Shown here one piece after another: positions 35,770 to 52,959 of a stretch of 64,000 bases of DNA (its first letter is position 1; every line of letters starts with the position of its first letter). Below the pieces are notes generated by a model, which saw only the letters and a program-made list of their open reading frames with translations, ran no database searches and was not told the DNA's origin. Where the stretch lies: positions 1,426,001-1,490,000 of the forward strand of contig JAAXNY010000013.1 in NCBI GenBank assembly GCA_013420905.1, read 5' to 3'. The DNA comes from Collybia mongolica (taxonomy: Eukaryota > Basidiomycota > Agaricomycetes > Agaricales > Clitocybaceae). Position numbers and translations under genes: made by a program.

Positions 35770-36183
35770 TTATGACCCGAGTAACTGCACCACTTTAGAC
35801 TCCACATCTTTTGCAGAAAGGTTGTCGAGTTCGACATGCTTCTCCACTCCACGTTCTTCACAAAGTTCAGACTAAGAAAAGAACCATTAAGCTGTAATGT
35901 AGTAGACGCACCAAATCTTGCAAAAATTCGGGCGGGTGTGCTGGTGGCCTCACGAATCATTACAGGTAGATCAGGATTGTGTTTTTTAATAGAGGGGTAT
36001 TTTGACAAGATGAATTCTCTGGTAATGAAACATGAAGTAACCATGATGCAACAAAATGATGAGTGTAAGGTTGTGAGTGAGATGAAATGTTACTAACCGT
36101 GTGCCCGCTGACGCAGGGCCAGACTGAGAGCACAGAATACGAATCTCACGAATAGCAGGGGATAATGCCTTGGTGAACGACAT
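35770..36183 (-). CDS. Complex I accessory subunit NDUFA2 (B8)
   Basis: Thioredoxin-fold accessory subunit on the matrix arm of NADH:ubiquinone oxidoreductase. From ATG 36183 the protein starts MSFTKALSPAIREIRILCSQ and continues SGPASAGTREFILSKYPSIK, KHNPDLPVMIREATSTPARI, FARFERGVEKHVELDNLSAK, DVESKVVQLLGS and TAA at 35770-35772. Two introns, about 36018-36096 and 35865-35919, have GT..AG ends and restore frame. The CI-B8 pattern (IRE.R...CQ..P.S...R.F....YP..K..NP..P.+.RE) is complete. Length of about 90 residues agrees with the family. Divergent from the Rax1-like gene over about 210 nt. Confidence 0.88.
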
Positions 36184-36392
36184 GGCGAGGGAGGCAAGGG
36201 GCGTAGGTGCGGGTAAAGGCCGTTATGAGAGTCTTGCCGCTGTCGTTCACAGTGAGCAGGGGAGTTAGCCGATGAATTACGTAAGCAATTGGTAGCGAGT
36301 TTGTTGCCCACGTTGTGTTGGAATTCGCGATCAACAAGCCGTTGCCAACCAGGAGCCTCTAGCAACAGAAGAGCCCGCAGTTGCTCACCGTC

Positions 36393-37771
36393 ATGGACGA
36401 GGACGAGAAACGACGACAAGATGACTGGGCCAACAGCCGCAAAAATAGGCTGCCCTCATTTACGGAGGTGCTCTCAAGAAGAACAAGACCCCCTGTTGAT
36501 CTCTTCATGTTCTAGTGTGTAAAATTATTCTGAACCCAAAATCTCGCTACTCATGGTGTTTTTATGAATGTTAGTCTTTTTCTACAACGCGAGGGAGCAG
36601 AAGATGTCCTTGACTTTTGGCTTGACGTCCAACAACACGAAAATCTTTGCCGTGCTTATTTCAAAGACGTTCGGAAGTCAGGGCGTACGATCAAGGAAGA
36701 TTGGCCCCAATACTGGGACTACGCTCGTCGACGAGGCTCCATATACGGCACTGTTGTTGGGCTTAACCCGGATGGAGGAGGGACAAAACGAAGTACCGCG
36801 AGCACAGGGGAGTTGTTGACTGAGCAGGATAAACGCAACCTTGCCACGGGTTCCACCACAAATGACGAGAAAGGAGGATATGGTCGACGATCTGCAAGCC
36901 CACGACCCCCAACGGCAGGTCTGTCTGAACACACGCGCGTCGCTTCCCCTAGCGACCCCAATGAGGGAACCCAACCAGCGCGTTCTACAACTCCATTCTC
37001 ACTCTCAGGCCGCACACCAACTTTGTTCAACATGTGGCGCGCTTCACGAGCTCCAACTGTCATTCCTCGCTCGTCTGCTATCACTCGCCTCGACTTGATC
37101 GCCTCGGCTGAGCGTATTTTCTATCGCTACCTCTCACCAGCAGGAAATACGGTTAACTCGCAAGAGAATCATGAAATATACCTCCCACCTTCCCTTAGAA
37201 TTCACACATTTCCCTTGAGCAGCTCTCAGGAGCCGAAGACCCAGACGGAGCTGAGCATGATGGCACAAATTCCTGATATATATCACGCGCAGAAAGAGTA
37301 TTGCTTCCGGGCGATGGAACAAGATGCTTTCCCTCGCTTTCTACGCTCTAAAGCGTTTGGAAATCTAACGCCTATATCCGCACTGGTGCGCCTTATCCTG
37401 GGACTCATCATCCTCTGGATAGGATTGGCCGTCGGCTTCTCCCTAATTTTCCTGGACGTACACCCTAAATCAAAGAGATTCTTCGTAAGTATCTAAAAAT
37501 TATCTCCTGAGGCAATTACTCACTTCCTATGTAGCTGTTTATTCCCTTCACATTCGCTGTATTGTTCCTTGTCTCCCATCAATACGAACTCGACCCCGTC
37601 CTCGTCTTCCTCGGACAATCCGAAACTACACCCTTTCGAACGCTTCGCATTCGCGAGCCTTACGTCAATAAACTCTTACTTGGCCGCGCCATCTGGGTCA
37701 GCGTGCTGGTCGCCATGTTCGTCACAGCCCTAACAATGATATTCTGGGCTGTGCCAGGTCACCGATTGTGA
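36393..37771 (+). CDS. Rax1-like RGS-domain membrane protein
   Basis: Integral membrane protein with an N-terminal RGS-like domain, as in yeast Rax1 and its filamentous fungal relatives, which affect polarity and growth-site choice. Start ATG 36393 (MDEDEKRRQDDWANSRKNRL). After LPSFTEVLSRRTRPPVDLF an intron of about 65 nt (36515-36579) joins MFY to LFLQREGAEDVLDFWLDVQQ. HENLCRAYFKDVRKSG continues the RGS fold. A long Ser/Pro-rich insert follows, then the second RGS half (LIASAERIFYRYLSPAG, YHAQKEYCFRAMEQDAFPRF). Three hydrophobic helices end the protein: ALVRLILGLIILWIGLAVGF, LFIPFTFAVLFLV and AIWVSVLVAMFVTALTMIF. TGA is at 37769-37771. A direct GTPase-activating role is not established for such split, membrane-linked RGS domains. 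Confidence 0.8.
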
Positions 37772-38375
37772 CCATCTCCGAACAGGAAAATAAGAGACGA
37801 TCCGAAGAGAAATATGATAGACGGATGTCCTGTAAGGGAAAAAATGTAGAATGCGGAATCTCTATCGGTGCTTTTGGTGGTCTTATCCCTTCCTTTCATG
37901 ACAATTTATGAACTTCACATCAACTCCTCCCCCGTAATTCTTATTACTTTCAGTGTTTTATCCTATTTTGTTCACTTCACTTATCGCCTTGTTGTTTTTT
38001 ATTCACCTTCCTCAGGATACCCCTCTCCGCTATTGCAGTATCTCAGACCCATCGATAGGTACAAACTACCCCGCATGCCATACCATCCTTTACTTTCCTG
38101 CGTGCGTTCTCCATTGGGGTACTTTTATAGACCCCTAATCTCTCCTTGTTGCATAGGCAACAACGACGGAATAAAGTGATCATTGCCCATTGCTTTGTAC
38201 CACGTGTAGATCCAAGTCAAAGCATCATGTCGAACTTTGTGTTTGGAGCCGGGCATGCTGCCATTTAAATTTACGATATTACCATTCTAGAATCACCAAC
38301 TCGAGAAAAATTGAGTATATCACAAGTATTCTTCTACATACAATGAGTATTTGTACATTCCGTATATTCCGCTGC
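37772..38375. other. Convergent 3' intergenic region
   Basis: About 600 nt between the ends of the Rax1-like gene and AROM. No gene recognised. Confidence 0.5.
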
Positions 38376-43453
<5,078 letters not shown>

Positions 43454-44029
43454 TGCACACGAAACTCGCTGGGGGATGTGGATTAGATTCAAATCTGACT
43501 CGGTGAAAATTCTTGATCGACAATATATACCTCCACGTGATTGACAATACCATATCGCCGAAGTTTCGACGCCGAGTAACTCGGACTCCTCCTCCTACAA
43601 ATGTACGACACGCGCGGAGATGCACGGCGAAAATCAAGATATGAAAAGAGTCACATGATAGGTGGTCTCAACTCATTAGATGTTATCAAGGGTGACACTG
43701 TGTTCTTGGTATTATTGACACAAAAACTACCATATATCGTTATTAACAATCTACCTCGATCCGGAGGTAAAGTTGATCGGTGGAACAGCTGTCACCAAAA
43801 TATACGCAGAACCAGCACCGGGAGAGCTTCTACATGGTCTTCTTTACTTTGATCCATATTCTCATCATGACGACGACGCGAATTGCCATCTAATCCGCGC
43901 TCAGTTTTATCGATCCCTACTCGAAACCACCATACAAAAAAAAGGGGCAGGATATGATGCTTGCAAACATGATCTAAAGCACACACCCGCGGTTAACTGA
44001 CACGTAGCATAACCCTCATCTCATGATGT
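43454..44029. other. Intergenic region
   Basis: About 575 nt between the AROM start and the 3' end of the isomerase gene. Short open frames on both strands have no support. Confidence 0.45.
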
Positions 44030-45418
44030 CTATGCAGCAACATGTTCAACAGTGCCATCGTTTAATTTAATTGTTACACTTCCATCCTGAATAAAAAGAC
44101 AAAGTATTAGCAGTGAGTTGATAATTTTCGCTATGAACTAGCCTCGTTTCCGAAGTACGCAGACCTCGCCATGTGGCAGAACAGGCCAACTTCAACGACA
44201 CCCGTAAGCATCTTGATCTTTGCCATGATCTATGGATATCTGCATTAGTCCAGTTTTACCTAAACATAGATCCTAAGTCCCACCTTGTACGGCTCCTCCA
44301 TAAATTCCCGGTCAAATGGTGCATCAATAACGAAGTTACCGTTGTCAGTTACGACAGGACCAGCTGTGGAGTTGCGATATTAGCTGCGGCCATACCCCTA
44401 ATAAGGGCAAAGACACCTTTTTTCACCGCCATTCGGAGAGTCGCATTCGGCGACCCGATCACTTGGTGCAAATTTTGCAATACCTTTGCATAAGCAAATG
44501 GGACAACTTCTATCGGTACGCCTGGTTTGAACTAAATCCCATGTAAGGGGTAGTGCAGAAATGAACGGAGGTGCAACCTACATTAGTTCCCAGGTATTCA
44601 ACATTCTTTCGGTAGTCTGCAACGAGTACAAAGCTGCCTCACCCGAGTTGGCTTCGGCATGGTGACACAAGATCAAGAGAGCTTACGTTGTTGCAGCCTC
44701 TGCGAGGACTTTCTCTCGTAAATGACAAGCCCCACCTCCCTTGATACAATTCAGCTGATGATCAACCCTGTAAAACGCGAGATATTCGCTCAATGAGTCC
44801 ACCGGGGGTGAGTGAGATGCCTACTCACTCGTCAGCTCCATCGAGTGTGACATCTATTGTAGGATATTGATCAACATCTCCGAGACTCAGCCCAGACGAC
44901 ACGATCAACTCCTTCGACTGGAATCCTGATGGCGCGGGACGTTGAGTGGATAGGTGAGAGTAGTGATGACACTCCAGTCTCACCAGTCGGAATGAAGACA
45001 CGGTTCTTGTTGGCCTCTTCGCCCTGTTGCACGATTCGTTCCACAACGTACGGCACGGTTGATCCTATATCGGATGATCAAAGACTGCAGAAAAAGAACA
45101 GCCATGAGCAGTTCGAAGTACCTGAACCAATGCCGATCACCTTGGGATACTTGTCATGAATTGTGGCCCGCGTTGAACGATTGATACGCACCCTGTGTTC
45201 TGGTTTTACGTTCTGATCCACAGCAGTGTACGCTGCCAATCTCTTTGATGCCTCTATCACGCTCAGTGTCTGCCCAACTACAATGGGAAGCGCTCCTATA
45301 AACAGATGTTAAACATAGGTCAAATGCCAGCATAAAGCTAATACCAACCCTGTGTGCTTACTCCGTCAAGTCCTGCTGGGCGAATGGTCTGCGTGACTGG
45401 CGGCGTGCTGAAGGTCAT
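44030..45418 (-). CDS. RKI1: Ribose-5-phosphate isomerase A
   Basis: Interconverts ribose-5-phosphate and ribulose-5-phosphate in the cytosolic pentose-phosphate pathway. From ATG 45418: [20 protein letters not shown], then [20 protein letters not shown], the [15 protein letters not shown] phosphate-binding motif, [38 protein letters not shown] (catalytic Asp) and [20 protein letters not shown]. The C-terminus is [18 protein letters not shown] and TAG at 44030-44032. At least six short introns break the gene, so it never shows a long open frame. All RpiA signature motifs are present. Divergent from the Tfb5 gene over 519 nt. Confidence 0.92.
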
Positions 45419-45937
45419 GGCAGAATTCGAAAGTGGATGAGATGGTCGTGGGGGTCATTATGGTCGTATTTGAAGTGAAACGTTAACATGAGGGAGATGA
45501 TCGGAATTGTCAATGTCCGGGAAGTTAGGGACAACTTTGTTCAGATGCTAATCGGGGAACAGTAGAGAACAACATACGAGATAGTGGGCTTGGTTGGTAA
45601 AGGCATATTCTTGAGTGAATAAGAACGAAACGATGATAACGGACGGAGAGTCGTGATCACCCAAGTAGCACGCCTGATCAGCATTTCACTTTTTATTGAC
45701 AAGGAGTCACTGCGGTGTCCAGTTTGTGACCAACAATCTAACAGTATCCGACATTCACTGGCGACCCCTCATGCGTACATTCTAGGGCCCAGGAGTACAT
45801 TTATAATCATCATTCCGTATGCTTCCCTACAACCGTTATCCTGGATTGTCGTTATTTGAACTGTTCAAGGTGAAAGAAACTAGTCCACACCCTGGACCAC
45901 TCCACACCAACGTCCGCCATCAACCACCGAAAATTGG
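45419..45937. promoter_or_regulatory. Bidirectional promoter region, RKI1 / TFB5
   Basis: Only 519 nt separate the start codons of two divergent genes, so both promoters must lie here. No specific element identified. Confidence 0.45.
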
Positions 45938-46308
45938 ATGAGGGCAATCAAAGGTTAGTCAACCCTGCAACGGTCTTCTCAACCAATCCAATAACTCCTC
46001 TTTGACCGAAGGCATCTTATTCACATGGTGAGGCAGTCATGGCCGCATCAACCCGGTATCAACCTGTTGTGTGATGTTCATAATATCGTAGTGATCCTGC
46101 AGTGAAGCAAATTCTGCTGGCAATGAACGAAAGGGAGAGTTTTATCATCGAGGACCTTGATGACTACCACCTTGTCATCAAGGCGGATGAAGAATATAGA
46201 GTTAGGAAAGAATTGGAGACCGAGGTGTGTACCCATTTTCTGGGAATTGGTAATATATAGACTTACTTTCACCAGTTGGAGAAAAACACATACAGTCTCG
46301 ACACATAG
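45938..46308 (+). CDS. TFB5: TFIIH subunit Tfb5 (GTF2H5/TTDA)
   Basis: Smallest core subunit of TFIIH, which stabilises the complex in transcription initiation and nucleotide excision repair. Recovered by splicing four exons: 45938-45953, 46012-46027, 46092-46224 and 46276-46308, all with GT..AG introns; no long open frame marks it. The product is 65 residues: MRAIKGILFTCDPAVKQILL, AMNERESFIIEDLDDYHLVI, KADEEYRVRKELETELEKNT, YSLDT. MRAIKG.L..CDP..KQ.L and FII.DLD..HL are the family's two conserved blocks. Length is slightly under the usual 70 or so. Two 16-nt exons at the start make it easy to miss. Tail-to-tail with the BCS1-like gene, 145 nt apart. Confidence 0.9.
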
Positions 46309-46453
46309 TCTTCCCTATAGGTTTCATATTGTATTCATCCCAATCAGAATCGCGGAATACCTGCAACGAACTAACGATATTCACAATGGGCCAATTCGAT
46401 AATGCATGGCAAAAACATTCATTAACCCCTATAAAGAAGGCCCGCGAATCTCG

Positions 46454-48660
46454 CTACATTACAATAGCACTCTGGACCTGTACAGATTTCGGTGCAGTAG
46501 AAAAGCCGACCACACTAGGGGCCCCACACTTACACCCCGCTAGAGGCCCAATAGGCCGAGGCGAAGGAGCTCCTTCTGGCAACGGAGTCGAACCTGCAGG
46601 TGTGGTGGTAGCTCTGACCTCTTCTTTTCTTAACTCCTTCTCCCCTGCGGCTCGCTCTTTCAGCACCCACGTACCCACCTCTTCAGCAGCCTCGAAGGGA
46701 CGTGTTTTGTACGCCATGAGATACCCCTGTAAGCTCGCCATAGACCACTCCCGTTCCGGAACAGCATCGGCAAAACGTTGTGCGAGTTTTGCGATGTCGT
46801 TGTGGCTAAGCTTGGGTGGTCTTCCAGCATGTATGTCCCCGGTGAAAGCAAGTAGAGAAAGTTGGGGCGACCCCTCGTGATAACTACTATTTTTCTCTGG
46901 TATGCTGTCGGACGGGAAGTCATCCGAATCATCAATTCTTTCCTCTTCATTACTGTCTTCCAAATTTTCTGTGGGGAGATAGAACCGGCTGAACAGTTCC
47001 CGCGCTTGATATTTGCTCGCGTTTTTGAACTCAACGTGCAAATCCATGCGACCAGGCCGACATAGCGCGGGGTCCAGCGCAGAGTATTTGTTTGTAGTTG
47101 CGAAGAGAATACGGCCTTCTTGGGCTCCGACACCATCAAGAGCGTTCAGTAGCCCACTTAGACTAAGTCTGTCGTACTCATTAATTGAAATCTCTCCTTG
47201 TTGATCATAGAAACTTACTTATTTGTAGAAGCAGGCTGAGCACCTCCAGGAGGGTCTTTGGCAGCATCGTCAGGGCTAGATAGAGGAACTTCAATGCGTG
47301 TAACGCCATGGGTGAACGCCGCATCAATGTCCTCCATTAGCGCCACACAACGGTCTGGTAAAGCGTTCACAAGTTCGCTGAGTGAAGAGTCGTCGAGCCC
47401 CGCTCTGGACAGCGAAATTATGTAGACATCCAGCCCAAGCTCGCCTGCCATGCAATGTATCATACTGGTTTTCCCAGATCCTGGTGCTCCATGCTAGTCT
47501 CGTTTTAAGTGTGATGGTAGACGTTTGTGAGGCCAGTAACGCCTACCAGCAAATACCCCCGACGGAATGGGATGCCACGTTCAGCATACCAGTTCTTGCT
47601 CCGCAGAAAGTCTCGCGCGTCTTCCAGCAGGAGATCTTTTACACCTGGGTCGAGCACTATTGATTTCATTGATCGCTTTGCACGGCATGCAACATGGTTC
47701 CACTGGTTTGAGCTGTGCCATGTTTATTGAACAATTATTAATGATGTGCAGAGGGACTTTACCTGTTCGACACGTAAACACACATATTGTGCACCTGTCC
47801 AGCCATGTAGAACCTTCGGGCTTCTTGGAGGATATTCTTCAAAATATTGTGATCGCGAGTTAAGATCCTACAAACCTTTTAGTCACGGAGTTCTCGTTGA
47901 TATAAGTTAGTCTTTACTGCAAATGGAGTGTACTCTCTTTGGTGCCATAAAGGCCCCTGTGGTCATATCAGGAGGTATTCTATTGGCACGAGCACGACGG
48001 AGAAAGGACTGACGTCTGCTGCTGGACGCGGGTTATGGTCACCCACCGTCTTTGATACCAAAGGGAATAGGTCAAGGATGCCGAAGGAAGGTATGATATC
48101 GTTCGTGATGATTTAAAGATCTGATTGGCGTTATCATCTTCGCCATCTAACTCGACAGCGGGGCTATTCCTCCCGAAAGATCTGGTAGTAATTTGGACGT
48201 CACGCGTCTTACCTAGAAATGCATTCATTAAAGGACAATAGAAACGAATAAGAGGATATATACTCCATGATGGCTGCTTTGTGATCCAAAGAAGGATCCA
48301 CTCTAGAATCATTTTCAGGAATGGGACTGCTTAAAATGAAGAGATCTCACCATAGCTAGGGTCTCCTTGATCAAACGAAGCGCTGATAAAAAAGGATCTG
48401 ACAAGTTTGTCGTACCCAGACAAAATCAGTCGCCGACAGGTCTCAAAGAACCCTCCAATCACGAGGAGCTTCAACCAGTCTCGCAAAGCCGCGACGGAGA
48501 ACAACCAGGTTAAGAGGGAGGGCGCGTAAGTCGAGTCATTGGTAGCAATCGAGGGTGTTTTTGCTGTGCCTGGGAGAGGTCCTGCGTCTGTCGTATTTAT
48601 ACTCATAACATCTGGGAGAGACGCAAAAAACTGCTGCATGAAAGAGGAGTACGACGCCAT
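46454..48660 (-). CDS. BCS1-like mitochondrial AAA ATPase
   Basis: AAA protein of the Bcs1 family; Bcs1 moves the folded Rieske protein across the mitochondrial inner membrane during complex III assembly. From ATG 48660 a short N-terminus leads to a hydrophobic helix (LLTWLFSVAALRDWLKLLVI) and positively charged residues as in the Bcs1 targeting region. The Walker A is GAPGSGKTSMIHCMAGEL, Walker B is CVALMEDIDAAF, followed by GLLNALDGVGAQEGRILFAT and RPGRMDLHVEFKNASKYQAR. The C-terminal part differs from yeast Bcs1: an acidic insert (NEEERIDDSDDFPSD) before the last helices and a Pro/Ala-rich tail ending SVQVQSAIVM. It may be the functional Bcs1 or one of the divergent Bcs1-like paralogs common in agaricomycetes. 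Confidence 0.85.
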
Positions 48661-50466
48661 GCCACCTTTGTGGGTAACCTGTACGCGGTTTGGATGATAT
48701 CAATCGATTATATATGCGTGGTTTGTGCCAATCGATAGCAATAAGCGCTGGCATACACTGGCAGATGACATGGATAGCATTCCTCGCGCGTCAAGCCTAG
48801 CTTGGAATCTATGTAACGTTTTGGGGTGTAGTAGAGATCACTGAAATTGCATCGGATAAAACCTTGGTTTCGGGGCAAACTTGAAATTGGCGCCTCATTT
48901 CGAGGCTGTGAGGAACAAATCAATAACAGATCGCCTCACATAGATCACAGATTACATATCAGATATCGATTGTGCGGATTGAACTAGAACCGAGTCAGTC
49001 GCTCCATTACCCTATTCAAAAATTCTAGGCACCTACATCGGGTCAATATTCACGGCGGAGAGACCTATTCTTTTATACAGAAGTGGTGGCTTTGGACTGA
49101 ATTATGTTGCTCCCCAACGCTAATTATCCTTGACGATCGTGATCGAGCTCCAGTACCCTGCCAGTGTGAACATGTACACCTGGGATCGAGTGTTGTCGAT
49201 GACCATCTCCGAAACATCTTATCGCAATGATTCATAAGTCCCTGAGATCTTGATGTTAGTGTTAATTAACATTGATTCTTGGAACGAATCTGACAACATC
49301 AGCTCTGGGGGTTATTGAATCTGGATTGGATCTCAATACTCCTGTACTTTAGCACTTATTTCCTCAAATGAAAAATTTACTTAGGCACTTCTTAAACGGC
49401 TCTCCTCGCGGCAGTACAACGCACGGTGGGCTCATTTTTATAGGAAAAAGTTGTTGTCGTTCTCGCAAGTAGCCCCCCTGGTCTAGGTCGTGGTGTTAAT
49501 GAACTATATTCTTCAGTCCTCATATGAAATAGTACGCTGCGGTGTTTTTACTTCGCGAAAATGAAGAAGATGGGTCAATCATACATCGGTGTGTAGCTGT
49601 TTGAGTATCAAGTCTTGATCATGGTGGTGTTATGTAGACGCGACCTTGAATTTGTTCATGCACTCAATCATAATCATGATGGATATGTCAAATAGTGCTG
49701 ACATAATTGCCGATATTATCATCCCACGCCAGAATTAGCCGAATCCCCTCCAATTCTCCATGATTCTTAAGTTTCAAGCTTCAAGCTCAAGCCTCAAATT
49801 ACTCACAACTGCTCACAGCTACTATACAAGCGAGACTATACCCAAAGTGCTCGAACTTCATGCTTAAATTAATTAATTACCCGGCCATAACAACACTGAC
49901 CAAGTTCAGGATCACCTCCGATTTGGCGGCGTACAGTGAGTACCCTCCGTTTTGAGTAGCTCACGCGCCTTTCGGGAACGCTCTAACTTGCAAGAATATT
50001 CAAAGCTCGGCTTGGCGGACCGCGCGTCTTCTTCTACTCTGACACTGCTTCTACCTAAAGGTGCACCGTCCGAATAATAGTCGGAAGGATGGGCATCAAT
50101 TTCGGAACACAATAGAAGTCGATGGTTAATTCGCCGAGGTATTTTTTTATTCAATAAGATGCCGTCACACTTCATCCGGGTCTATTTTGCGATACCGTCC
50201 AACACCGTGCTTTCTTTGGGGGACCGCTTAGCTTTACATATGATATAGCCCGATGACCAGGTTATGTTCAATGTAAACCCGTAGCTTCTGGCCCGAGGCG
50301 GTCCGTACCCGTCATCGAATCCTCTTTCCGGCGGGCCTTATGTTACAGGCTCCAACGACTCGAATCGCTTCGGAAACACCTCGATAATTCCCAACCAAAT
50401 GTTTTTATAAAGCTGCGCCATGAAGAGGCTTGGCTTTTACGAAACAAACCTCCAACTATCACTACA
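48661..50466. other. Gene-poor interval
   Basis: About 1.8 kb upstream of both the BCS1-like and GH12 genes (divergent). AT-rich in parts, with short runs of near-repeats (a TTCAAGCTTCAAGCTC stretch near 49775). No coding frame with support. Confidence 0.45.
50406..50411 (+). promoter_or_regulatory. Putative TATA box of the GH12 gene
   Basis: TATAAA 61 nt upstream of the ATG at 50467, close to the usual position for a strongly induced fungal gene. Inferred. Confidence 0.5.
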
Positions 50467-51511
50467 ATGCTCTCGTTTGCCAAACTCGGCCTTCTTGTCC
50501 TATTGGCCTCTTTTGTTGCTGCCGCTCCGTCCGCAGAACTAGAAAAAAGACAAATCGACACGTCCCAGCACTGCGGTAAGCATATAATTCTCTGATAGCC
50601 CTGTCTCCGGTCTGATTGTGTTAAACAGGTGATTGGGATAGCGTTACAGTTGGCCCATATTCCCTTCTCCTTAACCAGTGGGGAAAATCTGGCGCCTCCT
50701 CTGGCTCTGACTGCGCCCAAGTCACCTCGTTGAGCGGAACCACTGTTGCTTGGAAGACGTCTTGGAACTGGGTTGGCGGTAATGGTGTCAAAAGTTATAC
50801 CAACTTGAACTTGAACAGCGGTCTGAACAAGAAACTTTCCGCGATTAGCAGCATACCAGTAAGTTCTTTTCGTGTCATAAGTCAGTTGCGCCGATATTGA
50901 CGCGACTTCAAAGTCGACGTGGAGGTGGTCCCAATCGACCTCTGGAAGCATCGTCGCATCGATCGCATACGACCTGTTCACCTCAAATACCGCTGGTGGC
51001 GCCAACGTGAACGAAATTATGATTTGGCTTGCGAACTACAATGCTGGCCCGATCTCAGCTGTTTATAATTCCGATGGAACCCCCAAGCCCAAGGCATCCA
51101 ACGTATCTCTCGCTGGTCGCACCTGGTAAGGTCATATACCTCTTTGAATCTACCTTTATCGACTAGATTTTGCAACAGGAACGTATACTTTGGCTCCAAC
51201 GGTTCCAACAATGTATGGTCTTTCCTGCCATCAAACGGCGCCGCCATCACCAGCTTCAGTGGTGACCTCAACGCGTTCCTCAAGGTGACTGGTCCAGGCC
51301 GCTTATAATATTCTCCCATTAACGTCTGCTTCAGTATTTGACCTCAAGCCAAGGCGTCAGCAGCTCACAATACATCAAGACCGCACAGGGTGGTACAGAG
51401 GCAACCTCTGGTACAGCCACTTTGACAACGTTAGTGATCTGATTTCTGCTTGTACCCGCAAAATCTGAGGGTCACTCCAATAGTTCTGCTTACAGCTTGG
51501 TTATCAATTGA
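50467..51511 (+). CDS. Secreted GH12 endoglucanase/xyloglucanase
   Basis: Glycoside hydrolase family 12, a beta-jelly-roll enzyme cutting beta-1,4-glucan or xyloglucan of plant walls. Signal peptide [20 protein letters not shown] and a Lys-Arg site (LEKR) precede the mature domain. Motifs: [61 protein letters not shown] (nucleophile Glu) and [12 protein letters not shown] (acid/base Glu), ending [10 protein letters not shown] and TGA at 51509-51511. Five or so introns of 50-60 nt. Only one catalytic domain and no cellulose-binding module. Convergent with the first GST. Substrate preference is open. Confidence 0.93.
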
Positions 51512-51682
51512 GTCGAGGATGGTATCAATGTATGTCTTCGACAACAGCATGTCTACAGTATGTGTATTCTATCATGTTGTGTGAGAACGGACATTTTCCA
51601 ACCCCCATAAGGTGTTTTACGTCTGCCACTCCTATCCGACTAATATTTCCCAATGTTTTATAAAACAAAAGTTCCAGGCCGT

Positions 51683-52537
51683 TCACAACTCTGCTGGAGA
51701 AAGATCGACAGCCATCCACCCTTTGAACGCTTCGACGTATCGATCCCATTTACCATCTTCCCATGATGCTATCCTTTTCCAACCGTCATTAGGGCTTATG
51801 TTCTTTATGAATAGCAAGAACCCGCATAGAGCGAAGTCAGGGAAAGAGACCACGTCGCCTGTGAGATATCTTCCATCTTTACTATTCGGGAAAAACCCCG
51901 ACAAGCTTCCAAGTGCTCGTTCCACATCTTTCCATGCGGCTTCGCGTTCTACGCCTTGTAATTCGATGTCTTCGAATTTCTTCCCAAACTGGCTTTCTAT
52001 TCGGTTTCTGAAGTCCGCCTGGTCTCTGGGAGATTTTGCGTTCAGGACGTCTACGAACCAGAGCGATGGTGCGTGCTTCATGATATCTCGTTGAAGGAAA
52101 GTCTCGAACGCGCGATAATCAGCTTCGGTACCAGCCGGGAACAACTTGTGAGACGGCGATGGGTAGGTGTGCTCGAGATATCGGATGATCGGCGTGGAAT
52201 CTGACATGATTGTCGGGTTAGAAGAAGATTGTGTGTAATCGATGATGGCGGGCAGGGTATAATGTGGATCTCCTGAGGGTTTTACCCCTGTCGGGGGGAT
52301 ATTTAACGATTTACAGACAGACTGGATGTCGGCTGATGGAACCCAGCGAGTCTCGTACTGGAGCCCTTTGAAGTTGAGGACAAGCCTGCCGATGAATTAG
52401 TGAGTTTCAACAATATTCCGAGAAACTTTTTATTTAAACCTAGTTCACCTTACTTTCCATGTATTAAGGGATGTCGGGTTTGACACTCGGGTGGGGATAT
52501 CGAAGAAAGTGATTTTAGTTTTCCAGAACGCTGACAT
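51683..52537 (-). CDS. Glutathione S-transferase, etherase/UstS-like, copy 1
   Basis: Cytosolic GST of the kind expanded in wood- and litter-decay basidiomycetes, conjugating glutathione to aromatic or lipophilic compounds. Start ATG 52537: MSAFWKTKITFFDIPTRVSN, then SLNTWKVRLVLNFKGLQYET of the thioredoxin-like N-domain, and DPHYTLPAIIDY before STPIIRYLEHTYPS (glutathione-contact region). The helical C-domain contains FETFLQRDIMKHAPSLWFVD and YLTGDVVSFPDFALCGFLLF. One intron follows TWKVR. TGA is at 51683-51685. It is nearly identical over most of its length to copy 2 and probably arose from it or the reverse. The class assignment rests on the KVRLVLNFKGL..RWVP pattern and is moderate; GST itself is firm. 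Confidence 0.88.
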
Positions 52538-52959
52538 TGTGCAACTCGCTGTTTCGAGCGTATGACAGGTAAATTTAAGCTAACTACGTATCGTCTCCCT
52601 TTATAACTCTCATGCCATTCTGCACGGGCCTCGGGGAATGGGAAGCCCGAATGGGGCATAAGGAACTTGAAATAGGTGAGGCTCTCCAACTCGGAGTAAA
52701 CACAGAATGGCTTGTGGGAAGGGTCATGTGTCAGTCGTAATACATTTCATCTTCAGAAGTACTTCCTCGGTTGTAAGTAACTGCTTTGTCCGCACGACAA
52801 AATTTCGTCAACGTCGAGATTTCCCTCAGGCTGTACTGCGTCCCTGAACTATGGCAAGTTGATGTTTTTTTACGTGATAAATCATGCGCAGGAAGTTATT
52901 TCTGGATCAGGTTTTACCTATTTCATGTGTAAGATCAAGAAACATGGCTTCCAGACCAT
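52538..52959. other. Spacer between GST copies
   Basis: About 420 nt. Positions about 52610-52740, upstream of copy 1, match about 53885-54010 upstream of copy 2, so the promoter was duplicated too. Confidence 0.6.
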
